Positions 1 to 7,097 of a stretch of 64,000 nucleotides of DNA are shown in pieces. The position numbers and the translations under genes are program-made. The notes below the pieces were generated by a model. The model was not told the origin of the DNA. It did not search any database and saw only the letters and a list, made by a program, of their open reading frames with translations. Source of the DNA: Companilactobacillus nantensis DSM 16982. Its GTDB lineage: Bacteria > Bacillota > Bacilli > Lactobacillales > Lactobacillaceae. Where the stretch lies: NCBI RefSeq assembly GCF_001435815.1, contig NZ_AZFV01000009.1, forward strand, positions 36,314-100,313, written 5' to 3'. Positions within the stretch are counted from its first letter, which is position 1. Each line of letters starts with the position of its first letter.

Positions 1-201
1 CTATATACAGATACTAAGGGTGCACAAATTGCTACGAATCGAATTAAAAAAGGTTTTGAAGACAATATTGAAACAGATGATTCGTTGAGTTCGATGGCAA
101 TTTCTATGATTGTCGGTATTGCAACATGGGATGCTGAAACGATGAAGACACCTTATGATCTGATGAATGCTGGTATACACGAAACTCAGTATGATGTTTA
201 G
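1..201 (+). CDS. C-terminal end of a GGDEF-like domain protein (partial)
   Basis: An open frame enters from the left edge and ends at TAG 199-201, leaving 66 residues. The fragment has a strand followed by the segment SMIVGIATWD and a helix near PYDLMNAGIHETQY. That order resembles the last strand and helix of a GGDEF (diguanylate cyclase) domain, where SIGIA is followed by LL-x2-AD-x-ALY. The usual AD-ALY residues are replaced, so the domain would be degenerate or non-catalytic. The family call rests on this short match only. The gene ends just before a strong bidirectional terminator that it shares with the leftward gene to its right. Confidence 0.45.
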   Translation, partial: LYTDTKGAQIATNRIKKGFEDNIETDDSLSSMAISMIVGIATWDAETMKTPYDLMNAGIHETQYDV

Positions 202-205
202 AGGC

Positions 206-246
206 AAAAAAAGAAGCTGTGAGATTTCTCACAGCTTCTTTTTGTT
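206..246. terminator. Bidirectional Rho-independent terminator
   Basis: A perfect 14-bp inverted repeat (AAGAAGCTGTGAGA, 211-224, against 227-240) with a two-base loop is flanked by A-rich sequence on the left and T-rich sequence on the right. It can therefore end both the rightward partial gene and the leftward gene at 264-917. Confidence 0.85.
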
Positions 247-263
247 ATTCGTTCCAACTTTAT

Positions 264-917
264 TTATTTTTTTGCAAAATTTACTTGTGTCATACCAGCG
301 ATAGAAATTTTATCGCCATTATGTAACTTTACATTTACCTTTGGTACTTGAGACATATCAGTGTCGCCACCAAGAACTTCGTTAGTTGAATCTCCAAAAA
401 CGCTCTTAGGATCAACCATAAAGTTACCACTTTGGCCATCTGGAGGAGTTACAGTATACTTTCCCTTTTTTATATCTTTACCAACTACCCAAAATCCAGT
501 TGCAAGAGTGGTAGTATTTTTCTTGTTTCTCTTTGTTACAGGTGTAAAAGAAGCTGAAGTCAATCCCTCAATTTTAACTTTATCACCCTTTGCTAATGTA
601 GCGGTAACTGAAGGTACTTGACCATAATCTGTTTCACTACCAAGAATTTCATTAATTGAATCACCATGTAAGCTTCTTTTGGGAGTGGATGAGATGTTAC
701 CGCTTGAACCATCAGTTGAAGTAATAGTGTATCTTCCTGGTTTCAATTCTGTTGAGCCAACCTTGTAAGATCCAGGAATTAAAGTTGCCTGTTTTGCTTT
801 AGCAGAGACGACAGTTTCTTGTAATGGATTAATGTTTAAATCTGGTGTTTCTAAAAAAGTTGTGGATAGAGTAATAGCAGCAATGCTTGTCAGTAATACC
901 TTTGAATATTTGTTCAT
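264..917 (-). CDS. Secreted protein with two repeats of about 75 residues
   Basis: The protein has 217 residues from an ATG at 917, seven bases behind GGGGG at 925-929; an upstream in-frame ATG has no such site. The first ~30 residues are a signal peptide (MNKYSKVLLTSIAAITL) without a clear lipobox. Two repeats follow, each with a KxGKYT- or KPGRYT-like strand, a DGxSGN loop, a GDSxNE(V/I)LG motif and a closing VxxxLxxGDKxxI segment. The motifs look like surface proteins of lactobacilli, but I cannot assign a function. Both repeats keep the same conserved glycines and aspartates, which suggests ligand binding or an extracellular structural role. It lies outside the prophage and is transcribed toward the terminator at 206-246. 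Confidence 0.75.
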   Translation of the reverse strand: MNKYSKVLLTSIAAITLSTTFLETPDLNINPLQETVVSAKAKQATLIPGSYKVGSTELKPGRYTITSTDGSSGNISSTPKRSLHGDSINEILGSETDYGQVPSVTATLAKGDKVKIEGLTSASFTPVTKRNKKNTTTLATGFWVVGKDIKKGKYTVTPPDGQSGNFMVDPKSVFGDSTNEVLGGDTDMSQVPKVNVKLHNGDKISIAGMTQVNFAKK

Positions 918-978
918 AATGTATCCCCCTATAAACATATGTTCAGCTTTTAAAGTCATCAGTATTTGGACAAATAAT

Positions 979-1272
979 TTATTTGTATGTTACTAATGTA
1001 TGAAATCCTTCCATATCTTTCATCAATCCTTGATTTTGAAGTGAATCAAATTTGACATCTAGGATTTCAAAACCATCTTTTTGCATATTTAATAAAATTC
1101 CATCTATTTGTGTAGTGTATTTATCTTCAGCACCAAAAATTTGATTGATCCATTTGCTAAAGCTATTAATCATAACTACATGAGTGAATCCGTCTTTTTT
1201 TAAAAGTGGTCTGACTTCTTTTACGTAAATATTTTCTGCTGAATTCTTTTGATTATTGGTAAACATCCCCAT
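979..1272 (-). CDS. Small hypothetical protein
   Basis: A 97-residue cytoplasmic protein with no signal peptide or membrane segment. AGGAGG lies 12 bases before the ATG at 1272, and a second ATG follows at 1266. The charged N-terminal half (KEVRPLLKKDGF) is followed by an alternating hydrophobic C-terminus ending in FHTLVTYK, reminiscent of small single-domain alpha/beta proteins such as DUF4177. That resemblance is weak and no function is claimed. It lies 61 bp upstream of the secreted repeat protein on the same strand, so the two may be co-transcribed. Confidence 0.65.
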   Translation of the reverse strand: MGMFTNNQKNSAENIYVKEVRPLLKKDGFTHVVMINSFSKWINQIFGAEDKYTTQIDGILLNMQKDGFEILDVKFDSLQNQGLMKDMEGFHTLVTYK

Positions 1273-1392
1273 ATTAAAATTATTCCTCCTAATTTTTCGT
1301 TAAATAGCTAAATTCATGACTTTTCATGGTTACTAAACCTAGTCATACAGTGTAGATAACAGCTTTGACAATCAATTTAGATACCCTAAGTC

Positions 1393-1640
1393 CTAGTAAG
1401 GATAACTAATGTAATAAATTAGTATGTCAGACGAATCAGGATTGAAATCAACAATTGTGCTATTAAAATAATTTTGGAAACGTTTTACAACGTATCCCTC
1501 AACATCATGAAAAACTACAATATCCGACACAAAAATCTCTGATTGTTTTAAATTTTTCGGTTTGTATTAATGATATGTCTGAAGAAACTTTATCTATGGA
1601 TGCTCTATTAACATGATAAATTATAATAATTAAAATAAAC
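1393..1640 (-). pseudogene. Possible frameshifted gene remnant
   Basis: In the gene-poor stretch 1273-1899 the minus strand holds a 57-codon open segment (1393-1566) with protein-like composition, including IFVSDIVVFHDVEGYVV, but no usable start. A second open segment in another frame runs from about 1640 and begins with a hydrophobic run (LFILIIII). Together they look like a short membrane-anchored protein broken by a frameshift. No homologue is recognised. The rest of the stretch holds a terminator-like hairpin, the attL site and integrase arm sites. Confidence 0.25.
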
Positions 1641-1663
1641 AGTTTAATTTGAAAATTATGATA

Positions 1664-1700
1664 ATAAAAAACAACCAGTTGATAATAACTGATTGTTTAA
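1664..1700 (-). terminator. Leftward terminator beyond attL
   Basis: Inverted repeat ACAACCAGTT (1671-1680) against AACTGATTGT, with one mismatch, is followed on the minus strand by a run of T. The tRNA-Gly gene reads leftward and its 3' end is duplicated at attL, so this hairpin was probably the tRNA terminator before the prophage inserted. It could now also stop integrase transcripts. Confidence 0.6.
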
Positions 1701-1779
1701 AACGAGTTCACATTTTTTTGTTTTTTCGTGACACATATTCAGGTAATATACATCAATATTTTAAGTATGCTGAAACCTA

Positions 1780-1806
1780 TTGAAACTCTATAAAGCGAAC
1801 TACGAG
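1780..1806. other. attL: attL core
   Basis: A 27-bp direct repeat (starts TTGAAACTCTATAAAG, ends AACTACGAG) is identical to 41666-41692. It contains the last 13 bases of the tRNA-Gly gene and its 3' flank. At this end only the tRNA 3' fragment is present and the sequence diverges immediately after the core. The integrase gene starts 94 bp inside this site. Confidence 0.9.
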
Positions 1807-1876
1807 GAAGATACCCCTTACTTTAAAAAGGGCTAAACACTAGTAGTTACGAGTATGTTTTTGACTAAGTTAATTG

Positions 1877-1900
1877 CGTGACGTTGTTCATGACGTTGTC
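1877..1900. promoter_or_regulatory. Candidate integrase arm-binding sites, left end
   Basis: Two close direct copies of TGACGTTG (1879-1886 and 1891-1898) lie between attL and the integrase stop codon. The same octamer occurs twice at 41561-41579, just inside attR. Paired copies at both prophage ends are what arm-type sites of a lambda-like tyrosine recombinase look like; binding is inferred. Confidence 0.55.
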
Positions 1901-3057
1901 TACATATTGACGAAATTAGCCATCTTGTTAATAGTATTTTTACGTGATAGTTTAGACATGTGCCAATAAACATTTAGAATCTGAGAAGCATCACTATGTC
2001 CCAGTTGCAATTGAACTTCTTTGATACTTGCACCAGCTTCAAGTAATAGGGAGCAGGTTGTATGTCTTAAACCATGTACGGTAATTCTTTTGAGATCATA
2101 TTTTGAACAGATATGATCTAACCACTTATTGGCTTTAGTTAGGCTAAGAAGTGAATTTTGGGTGTTGGGAAATAACAATTGATCAGAATTATCGGTGTTA
2201 TATCCAAGTTCAAACATTTCTTTTCTTAGCTCAATAATCCATTTTTTCATGGTTAGGGAAGTTTCTTTATCTAATCCTATTGTTCTGATTGACCGTTTGG
2301 TTTTTGGCGTTGATATTATGGGAATATTATCAATACTACGACTGACGGTCTTATTTATTCTCAAAGTGTTGTTTTTTAAATCAAGGTCTGAGATAGTTAA
2401 AGCCAATAATTCACCTTTTCTAGCGCCAGTGAATAGAGCCAGTCTGAAGAAAGCAACTGCTTTTTCATTTCGGCCACTATATTCAAGATCGAGGCATTTA
2501 AGAAACTTTTGAACTTGCTTCTTATCCCAATAGTTATCATTGTCTTGTTCAACTAAATCTTTGTTGAGATGTGGCATGATAATCAATTCCATGGGATTAT
2601 CATAAGTTATCTTGAGTCGCTTTGCCTCTTTAAAGACAAGACTTGCATAGTCCTTTATCTTATCAAAACTTGTCAGCTCCTTAGACCACTTATTAACCGC
2701 TTCCTGACACATTGGAACGGTTATTTTTTTTATCTCTCTAGAGCCAAAAATAGGGAGTATATGGTGCTTAAAAATACCTAATACTCGGTTCAAGGTACTT
2801 TCTTTGACTGTATTTTTATATGATTTTATGAAATATTCGTAGACTTCAGAAAATTTAGTTGTTTGCTTTTCTGAATAGCCGTAATTATCAACGTTAACCA
2901 TTGCTCGAGACGCCGCTAATTCTGCTTGTCGTCTCGTTTTGAAACCACGTTTAGTTGATCTTTTTACTTTTCCGGTTAATGGGTCAGTGCCACTTGAAAA
3001 TTGACACATCCATAATTTTGTTCCGGATTTTGTTTTGTATTGTTTAATATAAGCCAT
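1900..3057 (-). CDS. int: Phage integrase, tyrosine recombinase
   Basis: A 385-residue site-specific recombinase that inserts and excises the prophage at the tRNA-Gly 3' end. An AP2-like arm-binding region (about 1-60) is followed by a SAM-like core-binding domain (about 65-165) and a catalytic domain (175-385). Expected active-site residues are visible: Arg213 in TGARKGE, a Lys near 252-254, His328 and Arg331 in HGLRH, His354 in LGHSD and the nucleophile Tyr364 in NVYWH. The length is typical for temperate phages of lactobacilli. AGGAG lies about seven bases before the ATG at 3057. The gene reads toward attL. Confidence 0.95.
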   Translation of the reverse strand: MAYIKQYKTKSGTKLWMCQFSSGTDPLTGKVKRSTKRGFKTRRQAELAASRAMVNVDNYGYSEKQTTKFSEVYEYFIKSYKNTVKESTLNRVLGIFKHHILPIFGSREIKKITVPMCQEAVNKWSKELTSFDKIKDYASLVFKEAKRLKITYDNPMELIIMPHLNKDLVEQDNDNYWDKKQVQKFLKCLDLEYSGRNEKAVAFFRLALFTGARKGELLALTISDLDLKNNTLRINKTVSRSIDNIPIISTPKTKRSIRTIGLDKETSLTMKKWIIELRKEMFELGYNTDNSDQLLFPNTQNSLLSLTKANKWLDHICSKYDLKRITVHGLRHTTCSLLLEAGASIKEVQLQLGHSDASQILNVYWHMSKLSRKNTINKMANFVNM

Positions 3058-3130
3058 GATTTTCTCCTACACTGTGTGGAAGCAGGGTTAAGAGAGGTCC
3101 ATGAATTTATCACCTTCTTTCAATTTTGAT

Positions 3131-3158
3131 AAAAATAAATAAGCCTACAGGTTAGACT
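3131..3158 (-). terminator. Weak leftward terminator
   Basis: A six-base stem (AGCCTA 3142-3147 with TAGACT 3153-3158, one G-T pair) is followed on the minus strand by TATTTATTTTTA. It would end the lipoprotein transcript ahead of the integrase gene. Confidence 0.45.
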
Positions 3159-3176
3159 CATCTATTTTTTCAATTA

Positions 3177-3728
3177 TTATTGTAGCTTGTAAGTCATTGA
3201 TCCTAGCTTTTTACCGCCAACACCTTTAGTCGCAGTTAATTTAACGGGCGTAGTTGTGTCACTTAATGTGTATGCAACTGCATTTTCAACTGTACCGTTC
3301 TTTTTAATAGTTTGAGATTGAGTATCTAAGAACCTATCATCAGGTAAAGAGGCAACTTCTAATTCGTTTACTGTATTAGAGTTGTTGTCCTGAACAGCCT
3401 TAAATACAGCAATCCAAGCAGTCATGGCATCGATTTTTTTATTGGTCTTGTTAGTAACCTTGTACCAGAATGCAATAACAGGTTTTTCACCGTACTCATT
3501 TCCGGTGTCACCCGGTTGAATAATCTTAGTTTGGGTTATTTGAATGTTTAAATCACGAATGACCAACTTGTTGTCTTTAAAATAATATTTATCCTTTTTT
3601 GCTATTTGAACTGTTTTTGTATTATTGTCACTATCTTTTTTACTGGACGAATTTGTATTGGAACATCCAACTAATGTTGAAGCTAAAAGAATAGTTAATC
3701 CCGTTAATGCTAAACTCTTGGTTTTCAT
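3177..3728 (-). CDS. Prophage lipoprotein, DUF5067-like
   Basis: A 183-residue lipoprotein precursor: positively charged start, hydrophobic core and lipobox LVGC with the lipidated Cys at 22. A Ser/Asn/Lys-rich linker precedes a beta-rich domain with the segment VIAFWYKVTNKT and a later DTQSQTIKKNGT, a pattern I associate with the DUF5067 lipoproteins often carried beside the integrase of lactobacillus prophages. Its place in the lysogeny module suggests expression in the lysogen. A role in surface change or superinfection exclusion is possible but not shown by the sequence. Confidence 0.75.
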   Translation of the reverse strand: MKTKSLALTGLTILLASTLVGCSNTNSSSKKDSDNNTKTVQIAKKDKYYFKDNKLVIRDLNIQITQTKIIQPGDTGNEYGEKPVIAFWYKVTNKTNKKIDAMTAWIAVFKAVQDNNSNTVNELEVASLPDDRFLDTQSQTIKKNGTVENAVAYTLSDTTTPVKLTATKGVGGKKLGSMTYKLQ

Positions 3729-3786
3729 TTTGTTTCCCCCTGAAACATTTCAGCTTTTAGTGTCAATCAGTGTTTGGACATCATGT

Positions 3787-4215
3787 TTAGGCTATCATCT
3801 TATTTTTGACAACGATTTCATATTTAAGTGGAATATTGAATTGCTGTAGAAAAGCAATACAGCTATCAAATTCAATATCATTTTCCCTACAGTAACCAAG
3901 TAATAAATCAATTGCTCTCACATTTGCACGGTTCTCAGATTTCATTTGTGCCGGAGTTGACTCGTCGTATAAATAGCAAGCGTCATCATCTAGCATATGA
4001 CCAATTTCGTGGGCGATGATTAAAGGAATATCATTCTTCTTGTACCAATCCATATTAATAAGAATCATATTATCATCAGGAGAGGCAAATGAAGGCCATG
4101 TTGAATTATAGTTGTGAATTAATGTATATCCTATTTTATGATCATAAGCGAAGTTCAATAGATAGGTTACGACTGGATCCATAAGGCTACCATTATTTGT
4201 ATTTTGGTCCTTCAT
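3787..4215 (-). CDS. ImmA/IrrE-family metallopeptidase
   Basis: A 142-residue zinc peptidase of the ImmA/IrrE (COG2856) family, which cleaves the cognate phage or ICE repressor to trigger induction. The HEIGH motif (residues 69-73) gives the two His ligands and catalytic Glu, and the Glu in KSENRAN (about 94) is the likely third ligand. The start is taken at ATG 4215, four bases after the repressor stop; the longer frame would overlap the repressor by 92 bp. The repressor and peptidase form a two-gene unit like ImmR-ImmA, consistent with a repressor that lacks its own LexA-type cleavage domain. Confidence 0.85.
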   Translation of the reverse strand: MKDQNTNNGSLMDPVVTYLLNFAYDHKIGYTLIHNYNSTWPSFASPDDNMILINMDWYKKNDIPLIIAHEIGHMLDDDACYLYDESTPAQMKSENRANVRAIDLLLGYCRENDIEFDSCIAFLQQFNIPLKYEIVVKNKMIA

Positions 4216-4219
4216 ATAT

Positions 4220-4558
4220 CTACTTGCCGCCCTCCATGATTCTACGAAACATTTCCCATTCTTCGGGAGGTATTTCTCTACCTTCCCAGCGAACGGTTCT
4301 GCCTTTGGCAATTTCTTTCTCTAAATCAATGTCACCATTATCATCTGTAGATGATGACTTTATTTTAGAATCACCAGTTAATTCTTCTACACTAACGTGT
4401 AATGCATCAGCAATTACCTTTAGAGTGTTGTACTTTGGTTCAACACCCTGGTTATATCTGTAAATAGCATTTTCACTTAGACCAGCTTTAATAGCTACTT
4501 GTTTAAGTGAATAGCCTTTATCTTTAGATATTTTTTTGATACGTTCAAACGTTGTCAT
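4220..4558 (-). CDS. Phage repressor, Xre-type helix-turn-helix
   Basis: A 112-residue repressor. The N-terminal ~65 residues form an HTH_3 domain (YSLKQVAIKAGLSENAIYRYNQG is cut here to the core QVAIKAGLSENAIYRY). A short acidic linker and a WEGREIPPEEWE tail follow, with no S24 peptidase domain. Cleavage is therefore probably done by the adjacent ImmA-like protein. It diverges from the Cro-like gene, and the intergenic region holds palindromes that it likely binds. AGGAG occurs shortly upstream of the ATG at 4558. Confidence 0.88.
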   Translation of the reverse strand: MTTFERIKKISKDKGYSLKQVAIKAGLSENAIYRYNQGVEPKYNTLKVIADALHVSVEELTGDSKIKSSSTDDNGDIDLEKEIAKGRTVRWEGREIPPEEWEMFRRIMEGGK

Positions 4559-4589
4559 ATCAGTGATTCTCCTCTGAATGACGATAATA

Positions 4590-4802
4590 ATTACACAAAG
4601 TTACACAAAATAAGTTTACAAAGTACACAATTGTGTTATTATTAATTCATCAAGTAATTGAGCAACAAAAACACAGTGCTATCTTACAATAACTTTGGCG
4701 AGAGATTGAGATAGTAAAAGGTTACATTGCTTATTTGTTATGCCTTTAGTCTACACAATTGTGTACTAAAATGCAACAACTTGATAAACAAATTACACAA
4801 CA
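4590..4802. promoter_or_regulatory. Repressor/Cro operator region with divergent promoters
   Basis: Two perfect palindromes, TACACAATTGTGTT (4624-4637) and TACACAATTGTGTA (4752-4765), plus three half-sites (TTACACA near 4591, 4601 and 4793) lie between the divergent regulators. The second palindrome fits between a -35-like TTTAGT and a -10-like TAAAAT, so bound repressor would block the rightward promoter. The first lies in front of the leftward repressor promoter. The arrangement is a lambda-type switch; binding itself is inferred. Confidence 0.75.
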
Positions 4803-4819
4803 AAAGGAGGTATATTTTG

Positions 4820-5023
4820 ATGCCAGAACAACAATTAACTGAACTTGTTTACAGAGTTGAAAGTGATATTAAAACAGCTCTACTGAAGAAGCATATGACG
4901 CAAGTTGAATTAGCTGATCTGATTGGTGAAAATCGCCAACAGGTGAATAGAGCAATCAAAGGAGACGTGTCTCCAAAAGCAAGAGAGATTCGTTCTAAAA
5001 TTGCAAAAGTATTGGACCTATAG
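4820..5023 (+). CDS. Cro-like helix-turn-helix protein
   Basis: A 67-residue protein from the ATG at 4820, nine bases after AAAGGAGG. A longer frame from 4727 exists, but it would run through the operator palindrome and has no ribosome site. The segment MTQVELADLIGENRQQVNRAI is here shortened to VELADLIGENRQQVNR, a clear helix-turn-helix. As the first rightward gene opposite the repressor it is the natural Cro equivalent, binding the same palindromes to shut off lysogenic transcription. It is followed 10 bp later by a small zinc-ribbon gene. Confidence 0.8.
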   Translation: MPEQQLTELVYRVESDIKTALLKKHMTQVELADLIGENRQQVNRAIKGDVSPKAREIRSKIAKVLDL

Positions 5024-5033
5024 GAGGTAAATA

Positions 5034-5168
5034 GTGAATTATTCTTATGAACAATATCTCATAACAATAAAAAAACACCTCTATATGAGATGTCATTATT
5101 GTAAAGGATTAATAAAAAAATCAGACAATTATTGTCAGTGGTGTGGAAAACCTAATTTGGAAAAATAG
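5034..5168 (+). CDS. Small zinc-ribbon protein
   Basis: A 44-residue protein starting at GTG 5034, six bases after GGAGG. It has two cysteine knuckles, CHYC (20-23) and CQWC (34-37), spaced as in a zinc ribbon, with a short basic segment between. It follows the Cro-like gene and overlaps the 3' end of the leftward DUF2321-like gene by 17 bp. The coding sequence also contains that leftward gene's terminator hairpin. Its role is unknown; small zinc ribbons in phage early regions often bind nucleic acid or host proteins. Confidence 0.6.
   Translation: MNYSYEQYLITIKKHLYMRCHYCKGLIKKSDNYCQWCGKPNLEK
5069..5093 (-). terminator. Leftward terminator inside the zinc-ribbon gene
   Basis: Stem ACACCTC (5075-5081) with GAGATGT (5087-5093), loop TATAT, is followed on the minus strand by seven T. 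It ends the leftward gene at 5152-5634 although it lies within a rightward coding sequence. Confidence 0.7.
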
Positions 5169-5634
5169 ATTTTTTAACTGTATCAGACAATACATCAACT
5201 AATAGATTATAAAGTGAATCTTTAACTAATATAGAAACTTTTGAGAATCCTTTTTTAAATTTAGCTTCTGCCAATTTTGTTTGTGGTGTATCAACTAATA
5301 GATCAGGTATAGCTGATTTAATTAGTGTCTTGTCCTGATCGGATACTTCTTCATCTAAATCAAGTAATTCAATAACGGTGGATATTATTAATGAAGTCCA
5401 TGGGTAGGGCTGACCACATTTTTTACAATAATTGGGTCTGTCAGCCGTTCGTTGTCCCAAGTAAACTATACCATCCGGTTCGTCCCAACCTTCTATCGGG
5501 GCATGGCAGAATTGGCAAGTTGAAATTACAGATTTACCGCATTCTGGACAAAATTCAGTGGGATCCGATGTTCCTCTATAGGTTACAGATAGTTGATGAC
5601 CATTTTTACAAATTTTTTGATATCTTTGTGTCAT
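5152..5634 (-). CDS. DUF2321-like zinc-ribbon protein, leftward accessory gene
   Basis: A 160-residue protein with three Cys-pair knuckles in its N-terminal half: CPEC (about 29), CQFC (about 40) and CKKC (about 70) followed by GQPYPWT. The order NGH, FCPECG, CxxCxAPI, YCxxCGxPYPWT matches what I recall of DUF2321. The C-terminal half is helical and amphipathic. The ATG at 5634 is preceded by AGGAGG at eight bases; a GTG nine bases earlier is less likely. It runs against the surrounding early genes with its own promoter and terminator, the pattern of a lysogenic-conversion gene. Function unknown; protection of the host or phage is a guess. Confidence 0.7.
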   Translation of the reverse strand: MTQRYQKICKNGHQLSVTYRGTSDPTEFCPECGKSVISTCQFCHAPIEGWDEPDGIVYLGQRTADRPNYCKKCGQPYPWTSLIISTVIELLDLDEEVSDQDKTLIKSAIPDLLVDTPQTKLAEAKFKKGFSKVSILVKDSLYNLLVDVLSDTVKKSIFPN

Positions 5635-5650
5635 AATTCTCACCTCCTAT

Positions 5651-5666
5651 TTAGGAGTATATCAAA
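5651..5666 (-). promoter_or_regulatory. Extended -10 promoter box of the leftward DUF2321-like gene
   Basis: On the minus strand this reads TTTGATATACT, a TGA-TATACT extended -10 element, with AGGAGG and the ATG about 25 bases downstream. Nearly the same box stands before the leftward gene at 7098-8108. Confidence 0.55.
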
Positions 5667-5692
5667 TAAAGTTTTAAAAGAAGGTGCTAATA

Positions 5693-6481
5693 ATGAATGA
5701 ATTACAAGAATTCAAGTTTAAGGAAAACAACGTAAGAATCATTTTATACAATGGGGAACCGAACTTTGTGGGTATTGATATAACTAATACGCTTGGATAT
5801 TCGAATGGCAGGGATGCATTGAAACGCCATGTTGATGAAGAAGACAAAAGTACAGTCGTGATTTCCGACGGAACCTCTGGAAATCCTCGAAAAATAGTCA
5901 TTAATGAATCAGGTCTCTATAGTTTGATTCTTTCAAGTAAATTGCCGAGTGCAAGGGAGTTCAAAAGATGGGTTACATCAGAAGTTCTTCCAACAATCAG
6001 AAAACATGGTGCTTATCTAACCGATTCAGCAATTGAACAAACACTAACTGATCCAGATTACTTAATTAAGTTAGCAACCCAATTGAAGACAGAACGAAAC
6101 GGAAGATTAATTGCTGAGCAGCAAGTGAATGAGTTAAAGCCAAAGGCAACATATTACGATCAAGTATTATCTAATCCATCCTTAATGAATATTACGGCCA
6201 TTGCTAAGGATTACGGATATAGCGGAAAAACTTTTAATAAATTACTTTATAAATTGAAAATTCAATATCCGCAGACTGGCACTTGGTTCCTGTATGCCAA
6301 ATATCAGGATAAAGGGTGGACACAATCCAAAACGGTTCCTTATAGGAACGCTAAGAATGCTACAGGTAAAGGATCAGCATTACAAACTAAATGGACTCAA
6401 AAAGGACGACTTGGTTTGTACAAAGAACTGAAGAAACATGGAATTGTTCCTCAAATAGAACAGTTAGACATTGAGGTGTAG
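5693..6481 (+). CDS. Phage antirepressor, BRO-N plus KilA-C/ANT
   Basis: A 262-residue two-domain antirepressor. The N-terminal Bro-N domain (about 1-110) shows the typical order FVGIDIT..LGYSN..DALKRHVDEEDK.....SGLYSLILSSKL, ending near RWVTSEVLPTIRKHGAY. The C-terminal domain (about 140-255) fits ANT/KilA-C: TAIAKDYGYSGKTFNKLL and a WTQKGRL.LY motif. Such proteins counteract the repressor during induction. The ATG at 5693 has GAAGGTG seven bases upstream; the upstream GTG at 5684 lies within that site and is rejected as start. Confidence 0.9.
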   Translation: MNELQEFKFKENNVRIILYNGEPNFVGIDITNTLGYSNGRDALKRHVDEEDKSTVVISDGTSGNPRKIVINESGLYSLILSSKLPSAREFKRWVTSEVLPTIRKHGAYLTDSAIEQTLTDPDYLIKLATQLKTERNGRLIAEQQVNELKPKATYYDQVLSNPSLMNITAIAKDYGYSGKTFNKLLYKLKIQYPQTGTWFLYAKYQDKGWTQSKTVPYRNAKNATGKGSALQTKWTQKGRLGLYKELKKHGIVPQIEQLDIEV

Positions 6482-6486
6482 CTGCT

Positions 6487-6750
6487 ATGGCATTTGAAGT
6501 ATTGTTCTCAGACAAACAAAAAGAAGAACTTGGTTCACAAGTTTATTCAGTAGTAACTGATGCTGTTCAAAAGGCCAGGTTTGACGCTGGTATGGATAAG
6601 AAGTTTCTTAATAAAAAAGAAACTTGTGAATATTTAGGAGTTTCAAATAATACATTTGATAAATATTTTATCGGTCTAAAAACTCATGACGTGAATGGGT
6701 TACTAGTTTATAGCAAGAAAGAAATTGATGAGTTCGTTTTTAACAAATAA
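6487..6750 (+). CDS. Excisionase-like HTH protein
   Basis: An 87-residue protein. The C-terminal half (KKFLNKKETCEYLGVSNNTF) is a winged-helix of the excisionase/MerR-like type (helix_turn_helix_17), with a closing strand that ends in SKKEIDEFV. It begins five bases after the antirepressor stop. Its position far from the integrase makes a regulatory role as likely as an Xis role. Confidence in the fold is good; the exact function is inferred. Confidence 0.7.
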   Translation: MAFEVLFSDKQKEELGSQVYSVVTDAVQKARFDAGMDKKFLNKKETCEYLGVSNNTFDKYFIGLKTHDVNGLLVYSKKEIDEFVFNK

Positions 6751-6797
6751 AGGTTAAAAAATGTGTGGAAGCAGGTACGAACTCAGGAGGAACAACT

Positions 6798-6968
6798 ATG
6801 ACATTTGAAGCATTGATGAACTGGACTATTTTGGTTGCAATTGTTAGTTCTATGACTAGTTATCTGTTTATGAGATACGGGACTATTGAAAATATTATTT
6901 TGAGTTTGACCGACTTTACTGAAGAAGATATTCGAAAGATAAAAGGTTTGATCAGATGGAAATTCTAA
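6798..6968 (+). CDS. Small membrane protein
   Basis: A 56-residue protein from ATG 6798, seven bases after AGGAGG; a longer frame from 6765 has no such site. One transmembrane helix (about residues 9-28, LVAIVSSMTSYLFM) is followed by a short charged tail with KIKGLIRW. It overlaps the next tiny gene by 13 bp. No family is recognised. Confidence 0.6.
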   Translation: MTFEALMNWTILVAIVSSMTSYLFMRYGTIENIILSLTDFTEEDIRKIKGLIRWKF

Positions 6969-7042
6969 AAGGATTATTTTTACTTTTGATTGCTGTGGTT
7001 GTTTCAGGACTGTTTATTAAATTTTGGAATGATTGCAAATAA
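6956..7042 (+). CDS. Tiny single-helix membrane protein
   Basis: A 28-residue open frame, mostly one hydrophobic helix (ILKGLFLLLIAVVVSGLFI) and a short polar end FWNDCK. It starts inside the preceding gene, with AAAGG upstream, and ends just before the leftward terminator. Overlap and composition suggest a real translationally coupled peptide, but it is very short. Confidence 0.45.
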   Translation: MEILKGLFLLLIAVVVSGLFIKFWNDCK

Positions 7043-7076
7043 AAAGTGTTAACTCATTATTAGATGACTTAACACT
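7039..7076 (-). terminator. Strong leftward terminator
   Basis: Stem AGTGTTAA (7045-7052) with TTAACACT (7069-7076), extended by TCAT/ATGA across a single mismatch, is followed on the minus strand by TTTTTATTT. It ends the leftward repeat-protein gene. Confidence 0.8.
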
Positions 7077-7097
7077 CGAGTACCACGATATACAAAA

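Noticed and set aside
1..207. Minus-strand open frame at the left edge
   Set aside because: The plus-strand frame has protein-like content ending before a terminator; the minus frame has none.
1474..1490. cre-like TGGAAACGTTTTACA
   Set aside because: Mismatches in the right half of the consensus and no promoter or gene suited to control.
6530..6545. SOS-like GAAC...GTTC
   Set aside because: Spacing is three bases, not four, and it lies within a coding sequence.
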